Below the pieces are notes generated by a model. That model made no database searches, had not been told where the DNA came from, and was given only the letters and a program-made list of their open reading frames with translations. This document shows, one piece after another, positions 1-9,300 of a DNA stretch of 10,272 nt (position 1 is the stretch's first letter; each line of letters opens with the position of its first letter). Origin of the DNA: Beroe ovata. Its lineage: Eukaryota; Ctenophora; Nuda; Beroida; Beroidae. The stretch is taken from contig CAMPET010000020.1 in assembly GCA_946803715.1 (NCBI GenBank), positions 202,510 through 212,781 on the forward strand. Reading direction: 5' to 3'. A program made the position numbers and the translations under genes.

Positions 1-148
1 GGTGGGGAGGGGTTGAGGAGAGATGGGGAGTGAGTGAGGAGTGAGTGGAGAGGAAGGAGTGAGGAGAGGTGGGGAGTGGGGAGGGAGTGAGTGGAGAGGA
101 GGGAGTGAGGAGGGGTAAGGAGAAGGGACTGGGGAGGGAGTGAGAGTT
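1..148. repeat. purine-rich GAGTGAG/GGGGAG low-complexity array in intron 22
   Basis: Imperfect repeats of GAGTGAG, GTGGAGAGGA and GGGGAGGG fill this stretch, almost free of pyrimidines on the plus strand. In the transcript it reads as a CU-rich tract just downstream of exon 22. It runs off the left end of the window, so its true length is unknown. Confidence 0.9.
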
Positions 149-191
149 AAGATAATACCGTCCTTTTCATACGCTCACTCCAATATCTCAC

Positions 192-303
192 CTCATCGTC
201 ACAGTTAACTCTACCAATAACAATCCTGCTATCAGCCTGATACATTGCTGCTATTCGTCCCCAGGTATCCGACAGTTTAGTGAGACCACTATCGCGCTGT
301 GAC
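192..303 (-). CDS. exon 22: middle of D8, CxxC lost; gene continues off the window
   Basis: Encodes residues 995-1032. ESQRDSGLTKLSDTW occupies the active-site segment with no cysteine, while the downstream Leu and Trp spacing is kept. RIVIGRVNCDDE is the V-N-C strand. The acceptor is ctcctag|GTCACA and the donor GAG|GTGAGA, phase 0. The second Cys of the C-x6-C pair and the cis-proline strand would lie on a further exon beyond the left end. Confidence 0.82.
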
Positions 304-3300
304 CTAGGAGAGTGTCTTTATGAAGGAGCAGTGAGATTTTCTAGGAATGCTTGAACTCCCTCTAAACGTGATGATTCAGTGACTAAGAATAGCCCTAACA
401 GAATGAATTAGCAAATCTCTAAACTACAAATGTACCTGAACACTGAACAATTTCACCGAAAACCCACTCAACTCTTCACTGACAGTAAACAACCACTCTC
501 CACTGACAAAATCTTCACTCATTAAAATGACTAAAAATGCACGCTCCACAGACTATGGCTAAATCTTGCTCTCCTCACTCTTCACTCTCTCCATTTCACT
601 GAGACTAAATCTGAGTACACTCACTCTTCACTCACAATCTGAGCCCACTCCCGAACAATCACTCTCGTCACTCACTCCCGAACACTCACTCTCGTCACTC
701 ACTCTCGTCACTCACTCTTCACTCTCGTCACTCACAATCTGAGCCCGCTCTTCACTCACTCTCGTCACTCATTCCCGAACAATCACTCTCGTCACTCACT
801 CTCGCCACTCACTCTTCATTCACTCTCGTCACCCACTCTCGTCACTCACTCTCGTCACTCACTCCCGAACACTCACTCGTAGAAGAATAGCACGAAAACG
901 AGGCTCTCCTCCCTGCTCTCCATCAGCTCCAGCATGGTTTCCCGGTCTATATGCACCACTGTACCCCGTACAGCGGACAGCTTGTTTGTAGCTACATTCG
1001 CTGCTGGTTCCTCGACTTGAGGAGTGGGCGTTTCCGTCGTCTTCTCCTTTACTTCGACTATAACAATCGGGGATGTATAATCGGGGATATAATTGGGGAT
1101 ATATAATCGGGGATATATAATCGGGGATATATAATCGGGGATGTAAAATCTGGGATCCGAGGCGTCATCGTAAATCGGAAACGGGTATAAAATCTACCCC
1201 ATTTTTTACGTTTTCAAGTCTACTGTCATGTCCTCCGGCAAAAGAAGAGGAACAAAGCATTGCTCTCACCTGGGGCCGGTTGACTAGCAAGGAATTTTTG
1301 CACATAATTCGTGAGATCCTCTATCTTTCTCTTCTTACAGGTGTGTTTCAACTTCTTGTCATTCTCATACAGAAATAGAGTTGGGAATACAGACACCTAA
1401 AGGAAATCTAACATAATGTCTTTGCTGTCGAGGAATCGATCATCGATCACAACGGGCGATCGGAAATCACTTTGACAACAAACACACATTTGGCTCGAAA
1501 TTCTCTAAATTATAAACAAGAGTAGGAGGAATATTCTCATGTAGCAAAGTAGTTCATCCCTGACGTCAGCACACACACACACACATACCTTCTGTTTATC
1601 GCAAACGGACTCATGGGCATCACAGTTTACTTTGGCAATCACAACGTCACCCTCCAGGAAGAATTTGTCGCCCAGCTCCGACCAAACTGGCGCCAGTTTC
1701 CGACAGTGCCCGCACCACGGAGCGTAGAACTTTACAAACGTAAACCTGCCTGCGGGAGATTATAGATGTGTCTGCGGGAGATTATATAAATGTCTGCGGG
1801 AGATTATAGATGTGTCTGCGGGAGATTATAGATGCGTCTGTGAGAGATTATAGATGTGTCTGCGGGAGATATGATGAGGATTACAGCTCCAGATGGAAAT
1901 AGTTCATTGAAGAATTTATTTTTTGGGGACCATCCATACTGGTGATATCTTTTGGCATATTGTTTACAATGGTCCGAGTTCGATCTTCGATAAGATTTAG
2001 TCACACTTCCGTTTAACAGAATATAATGACGATAGCCACCCTGTTTGGCGCTTCTTGGTGGTGAAAATAACTAACTTGTCGCCACGAAGCTCAACTTTGG
2101 TATTATGATGATCCGTGATCTCGCATTATATTGAACTCTTGACGCACGCCATATGACCCGTTGTTAATCATTAAAATGAAACTAATAAAGCTATTTTTGT
2201 CAAATTTGGTTGTTTAACTATGATATATATATTGCTAGCGCTATTTATTACAAATCAATTTATGGATAATTCACCATATTAAAGTGGGTCAACGCTTCAT
2301 ATTTGAAATACATATCGATAGCTACGCCTACTACACGAGCGACATTTTCAAATAAACGCCCTGACGTAACCTCTATATATATCATTGTGCCCCCTAAGAA
2401 GGTATCTCGGTACATTATATAATCCTTGCCATACCCGGAAACAGAGTAGCGATATAAATTTTAACACGAAATATTGCAGTGTTATGACAATTGACAGGAT
2501 TATAAGTCTGGTGTCAGTCTCGATGGTTTTCGACTCAAAATTGACATCAAACAACGACTTTTATTCCCCCCGATACCATCTAATAATTGATTTTTAATCT
2601 CCAATAATCGGAACCTCTTATTATGATTCACAAGAACTGCAAATAAACTCACTCTTCTTGAGCTGAAGTTTGAACGTGTCAGCTGTCAGCTCAGTGATGG
2701 GTTCTGTTTTGCTCTGGGCAACAGTTTTGGTGGAGGTGTCAGTGCCAGAGGATGGGTTGGAGGTGAATGCAGCCGATTTCCGTGACACTCTTTTCTCTTC
2801 CTGTAATTAGTAAAGCACATGTCTTATTGATTGCTCAAGAGAATACTCGTGCTGACACTTGTATTTATGAGTATTACGCAGATAACGCCTCGGGGAAGCG
2901 AGATAGGGTCAAAATTCGATCGGGAATCGATTCAGCGTTGAAAAATACATAAGAATCCATGGTATTTGCATGATAATGGCACAAAAAATTTTCCTCGAAT
3001 TTCTAATGTCAGTAATCGGTAGAAAGTGAAGTGAATGATCCCACACTTTTCTACTCCGTTTTTGAGAGTCTCTATGGACGACTTTACTGGAACTTAGGAT
3101 ATTGATTTTCCACCAAATCATCTCTCCTACTCTCACACTACAAGTATCAACCCATTTAACGATCATGTAAAGCTTATACTCGCCGTGAAGCCACGCCCAA
3201 AACACGATTTCAAACCTGTGGGAAGCATGACCAGCAAAAACACAAAAATTAATGGGACACACTGATACCGAAAAATGGTCATAAACATTTTTTCAGAAGA

Positions 3301-6300
3301 CATACTAGTAATAGGTGTTTCCGACCTATTTTTTGACGTAGAATTCGAATCTGAAGGAATTTTTGGGCTAGCTCATCGGGAACTAACGGAAAATTCCAAT
3401 TTGTTCTAAGTTGTGAAGTTCGAGGTCACGTGTCAGATAACTCATCAGGGAAGCGAGATAGGGCCAAAATTCGATCGGGAATCGATTCAGCGTCGAAAAA
3501 TACATAAGAATCCATGGTATTTGCATGAAAATGGGACAAAAAAATTTCCTCGAATTTCTAATGTCAGTAATCGGTAGTCGGTAGAAAGCGAAGTGAATGA
3601 TCCCACACTTTTCTACTCCGTTTTTGAGAGTCTCTATGGACGACTTTACTGGGACTTAGGACATTGATCTTCCACCAAATCATCTCTCCTACTCTCACAC
3701 TACAAGTATCAACCCTTTTAACGATCATGTAAAGCTTATACTCGCCGTGAAGCCACGCCCAAAACACGATTTCAAACCTGTGGGAAGCATGACCAGCAAA
3801 ACACGAAAATCACTGGGACACACAGATGACCAAAAAAATTTTTTCAGGAGATATACTAGTAATAGGTGTTTCTGACCTATTTTTTGATGTAGAATTTGAA
3901 TCTGGAAGAATTTTGGGGCTTGCTCATCAGGAAATCGTCGGAAATCCCAATTTCTTCCCAAACATTACCAACCTCTAACTCCTGTTTGATATCGGTGTAC
4001 TTCTTGTGCCACGCTATGGTGTCAATAGTGACGTGTCGGGGCGAACTGTTGATTGTGCTCTGAACCGCTTTGAATGGGTTTAGGATGGTGTCAATAGGAG
4101 GAGAGTTGGGGTCAATGGGCTCGTCTATGTCAAATAGCACTATGTAAGGGACCTGTAGGAGGATAACATCATTCTATTCTTACCTCAGTTAAATATAGTC
4201 ACAGTTGAATACAACCTAAACACAGTTCATAACAAGTCATACATCGATTCTGGTTTTAGCTGATAACTAAACATTGTGATATCGAATATGGTGTACCGGA
4301 CACCCAATAACGATGACACCCATACCGATGACACCACTTCACACTTCTATTTTACACTTCTATTCTCCCACCTGGGTGACTTTTAGTTCTCGGCACAGAT
4401 CCAGATCAGCATTACACTCCACCGTCGCTAACATGATCTTCTCAGCCATGATCGGCTGACTCTTTACCGCTTTCCACGTCTCTTGGAAGTAGTAGTAGTT
4501 ATCCGCACATGGCTCGCAGTTGTTCGACGTGAACATCACCATTGTGTACTTCCTGGGGGAGGGGTTGACATTGGATGCCGTATTGAGGAGAGTGATTTCG
4601 GGCGAGACCGAACATCAGAACCGGATAGTAAAAAACTCAAACCTGAAATCAAGCAATTTTTCACAAATGTTCGTTATTACTCCTCTCACCTTATTCCCAG
4701 AACATTCCAGACGTTATCACCAGTGATGGTAAACGGGGCTTCCTCCTTGAGATCCACCTCCACCGACTCGTAATACTTCTCCTTTATGTGAGTTATCATG
4801 TTGTCAAGGGAACGCTCCTCGCGGAACCTACAGAGGAGAGATTATCGTTGACAACACTTCACGTCCTTGACACCATTTAACACTACTGACACCACTTTCC
4901 CTTGATACCACTTCAAGACTTTGGACCAATACCACGTACCCTGACACCACTGCAACCCATTGACCACGTACCCTGACACCACTGCGCCCCATTGACCACG
5001 AACCTTGTATCCTTGACACCGCTGACGAATGTGAAGAGTGTCGGGTATCCGTGAACAAGGTGCTTCCTGCACAACTCCTGTTCATTCTGGCAGTTCACCA
5101 TCCCGATCACGATATCAGTTACCTCACGGAAAGCCAGGGCTGAAACCAGTGAATGTGTAGGAATCACACTCAAGCATTCACTCAAATTTGATTCTCCTTA
5201 TTCCTTGAAAACCTTCAATTCGAAAATTTAACATTCACTTACCTAGCTGTTTCCATGTTGGTTTGAGCTTCTGACAGTGTCCACACCACGGGACGAAGAA
5301 TTTGATGAAAACCAGACGGTTATTCGTGATGGTCAAATTGAAATTCTCCGAGTTTATAATGAGGGCGTGGCCTGACCTCTCCTGAGGAAGGAATGGGGTA
5401 ATTTTCGAACCGTTTTATCATTGTTTGAGAGATTAAAATCTTTTTCATGTGACAAATCAGGATTGTGAATGCAATCTTTGAGTGATGTCGATTACGAGAT
5501 GAAAGACATGCGAGATGAAAAAGATGGTACTCACTGCAGTATCTGCCGCATCCTCTATCTTCTCACTTCTCTCAGCCAAGATTTCGTCCACGTCCTTCCC
5601 TTCTTTAGCTTCCTCCTGTAATTCAGTGCGAATTGTTATATAACGATTATGATTTTGATAATAACACCTTCAATGGACATGGAATGTACCAAGAATTCCC
5701 TCAAATGTATGAAAAGACTCATTCGAAACCGAAAAAAACGCATATATTGATCTTACTTTTGACTTGTCTAAAATGACATCTTCTACAGCGATGTTAAAGA
5801 CACCCGTTGGCGGGTTCTTGTACATTTTCTCAAGAAATTCCACAATCCGATGATAATCGAAGGGCCCAGAGTATTTACTGTGGTATGTCCCTCTGTAGTA
5901 TACAACAATGTCCTTTCCACGGGTCTAAGGGACGATAATTTGGTGTCAGGGATTGCAAGAAAAAATGGATGTCAATCTGTTTTCATTTCCGTGACATATT
6001 TTTTTCATTTCCATGACATTAATTTACCTCGGCTTGTTTACAAGTCCCTCGATTGAAGTTACAGTCGACTCTGCCGGGCAAAATGAGGGGGTGGTTTGCA
6101 TAGATCAGGTGAATGTCATTCCAGACCATATCGCACTCTTCACACCGTCCACACCTAATGTGTAGTATGACAAATTTCTCCAAATAACGGTGCTAGTTCA
6201 GGTGCTAAACTGTTAGATGAAATACATTTTTTATGCTTAAATGTCCTTGAATTTTGATAGACTTATGGTACGGGCTAATGGATCATGAAGTCCATACCGC

Positions 6301-9300
6301 GCGGCACCTATAGTATTTTTCAATCATTTCATGCAACATAGAATAGATTTCGCCGTATCGATGAGCTATTGATAACCATGGCAACGGTTAACTTACGCGG
6401 AAGTGTAATAGTACACAAAAGAAACATCGTATCGATGAATTTGTTCCCCGAAGTTAGATATTGTCAACTCGAAAACCTTTCCCAAATTTCGCCTCTGGGG
6501 AACAAGAAACAAACTAGAACAAACTGTAGAAGTGATTGTATCTCTATATTACATGAAGATTTGAGGGAATTCAAGGTACCATGGGGTGGCATGCACTTGC
6601 TCACCAGAATATGGCCGCCCTCCGCAATAATTTTCAGGAGTTTTTCAATGTGAACGTCGAATTGCTCCTCACTTCTTATAGAAAGCTCCTTCACCATTCG
6701 GCCCATGAATCCATGTTGTACTGTCGGTAGATCGACCATCTGAGTAAAAAAGAGGGAGATGTCAAGAAACGTTATCATGTCGTCAATATCCGAGAAAGAA
6801 AAGCTGCATGGGCTTAATGGTTTTTGGGAGGTTTTAAATCAAATTCTGAATCTAACTACCTGATTGCATGCTTTAGGTGCATTGTATTCACTACACTGTA
6901 CAGCAAATATTTGGAGGTCCTTGTTGTCTTTGTACTTGTGTGAGAGTAGTTTGAACATTTCCTCCAGATCCGACGGCTCACTACAATAGGGGGATTAGGG
7001 GATCGAAAGGGAGGGAAATTTGGGGATTGAAAGGGAGGGGAATTAGGGGATTGAAAGGGAAATTGTGACCTCCATGATAACAGGTATTGATTAGTGGGAC
7101 GTATAGACTACTCCGGCTCCATTCCCTAACTAATACATATAAGTACCAGAAGATGACAGACAAATTGCTGTATACAGGGATGACATACAATTCAGAGACT
7201 TCTCAGACCGGCGACCACACAAAAGAGGAAGACGATTATAACAAAAACTTACTCGGTAAGATAGAATGCCAGTATAGCCCCCTCCATGAACGCAACATTA
7301 CTGTACTCTGACTCCGAGCTGATGTACACCAGGTGCTTGCTGTTCTCCTTCAACTGATCAGCTGTTATAGTTTCCAAATCCGCATCAACGTCTGGTTCCT
7401 GAGTGGAAAATAATGTGTGAGAGAGAGAGTGGGTGAGTGGGTGTGGTTAGAGCGATGGTAATCCATTATTCATTTGAAAATTTGGATAAAATGAAAGTCC
7501 AACTCCAATTACAGGGAAAAGAAAGCAAGCTGCACAAACCTTCCTTTTAAAGATGAACACTTGCAACCAATACTCAATTCTCTCCACCTCAAAATCACCA
7601 GTGTAAGTCTGGATGCTCTCCCCGAAGTACTTTATGCACGGTAAGATCTGAACGAGGAAGGGCTCCTCCACACAGACATCGGTCAGTACGCCACAATCGA
7701 TTATGTAGACAGGCAGGTTGAATTGATCGCTGATGTGAGCTTGTAAACTGAGCACGAAATCTTCAACATGCTCCACATCCCTGATGAGGAAAGATGGGGT
7801 GATTCAAGAGATATTCGAGAATCTGGACACAGATTTCATGACAGACGAACACCTGTGATCAGAGATGAACACGGGGTCCGGACTCTACGGCGGAGGACTG
7901 TACGGCGGAGGACTGTACGGCGGANTCTCCTAAATTGAGTGTGGAGTACGCACACATACAGCCGCGCGTAAGTTTGTGTAGAATTCAGTGTATACATGCA
8001 AAGAAATCATCAATTTAAATTATTAACTTGTCAATTATAAACTTGTCAATTTCCTGAGATACTCACTCGTCATACATAAAGTAGATGAGAGAGTGGGATT
8101 TCCCGAGGATGTCCATATTCTCCTCTGTGATGTGAATAACTGATGCTTCGGTTTCATCCAATACGGGTTCGCCCTGGAAAAAGGTCATGTTAAGGTTTGG
8201 ATCGATAATCGGCGTGGAGACTGGAGTGACAATGTCTTGCCGAGAGAGGCCTATGATAACAGGGGAAGATTGTCACATTCAGCAGGATGATGTAAGATCA
8301 AATTACACCCGCATAATTGGATTTGCAACGTGGACATTTATGACATTTCGTTTGCAGATTGGCCATGCGGGAATGTGGATAAATTTTGTGTGCGCGCAAC
8401 GCGCGCGGCGCAATTTTGTGGAAAAGTTAGGCGTTAGGTCCGTCGAGTGTCTTCGCGCCCTCCGTCTATGACCTGGAATTTGTTCAAATTGCCAGTTATG
8501 TCACAATTCGAGGGAGATTTCGAGTGAATTATTTTAAAGAAATGATGATATATGAAGGAATATACAGCAATGAGATGAACATATTAAGCAACGAAAATCC
8601 AACCTCTGACCCTTCTAACAACTCAGTGAATTATTGAGATAACATTCGCGACTCTAGACTTACATTGAGGATGACAGATTCTGAAGTTTCGATGAACTTC
8701 ACAATGCTGTCTACGTTCATTTCTCCCTCGAATTCTCTGATACCTTTCGATGATACAAATAGAATACTGAAAATGAACTTCGGTTACTATTCGAAGTATC
8801 CAAGTTGATAAAATTATTGTTATCAAAAACAGGGCCCACAAAAGCATTATCTAACATCTGAGACAATAAACGGTAACTGACCTGGGGAGCTTCGTAACTT
8901 CGTGGTCATGACATGTTCTGTCTTGAGTATCACAGTTAACCTGGAAGAGTAATGAATCCATACTGAATGATGACAACAGTTCGCGCACAGGCACTTGACC
9001 CTGCTTCTAGCATAAGATACTCTTGGCAGCCGTTAGAATTGACAGAATTCCTCACTAGCATCACTGTGTTGACACCATTTCTCGCTGGCTAGCACTTCAC
9101 ATTACATTCCTACATGTTCCCAACAGTCGATGCTAACGTAACCTCACTTTGACACCACTATACTGCTGCTACAACGATTCTTCTGCTGACTGCTATCGTT
9201 CGACGATCCACACTCACACCAGCTCGCGCTGTCACAACTGAACACAGTCAACGTCAGTACACACTTCGCTCTGCTGACACAACTTCAAGCTCACTTAACA

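Larger units (their letters stand above)
2801..3972. other. intron 17 (1,172 nt), largest intron
   Basis: This intron lies between exons 17 and 18. Most of it is a two-copy tandem duplication (2879-3407 and 3434-3959). The 78 bp next to exon 18 (2801-2878) show nothing recognisable. The second copy ends only about 13 bp from the exon 17 donor. Confidence 0.85.

Noticed and set aside
571-876. Regularly spaced repeats that might suggest a CRISPR array.
   Set aside because: Units are about 13 bp and contiguous with no unique spacers, and the surrounding gene is a spliced eukaryotic one.
2909-3961. Minus-strand open frames in the intron 17 duplication that look alike in both copies (for example FWAWLHGEYKLYMIV).
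   Set aside because: They are similar only because the DNA is duplicated. Of about five substitutions in the shared stretch, four change the amino acid, so there is no sign of protein-level constraint, and no domain is recognisable.
4828-5185. Minus-strand reading through the exon 14 donor into the 32-bp repeat, giving Trp/Gly/Val-rich tails.
   Set aside because: The tail is repeat-encoded, breaks the thioredoxin fold, and ends without joining exon 15 in frame. Kept only as a possible alternative donor product.
6028-6187. A longer exon 10 starting at an alternative acceptor near 6188, reading FVILHIRCGRC before the active site.
   Set aside because: It is open but in phase 0 with exon 8 and would lack the first strand and helix of D4. 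The separate exon 9 (6397-6494) supplies them as VFELTISNF, and its phase-2 end joins exactly to the acceptor at 6156-6155 to give YYYTSACGRC.
6369-6653. Plus-strand open stretch opposite exons 8 and 9.
   Set aside because: It is the antisense shadow of two well-supported thioredoxin exons.
7540-7776. An independent small gene starting at an internal ATG near 7776 (MEHVEDFV...).
   Set aside because: This is exon 5, entered in frame from exon 4 through GA|GGAT. The ATG is an out-of-frame coincidence at its 5' end only if read alone, or an internal codon overlap, and the protein continues the D2 fold.
8187-8471. Plus-strand open stretch of 94 codons.
   Set aside because: It overlaps exon-free intron 3 and runs through the CpG-rich hairpin. 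It has no recognisable motif and is explained as chance.
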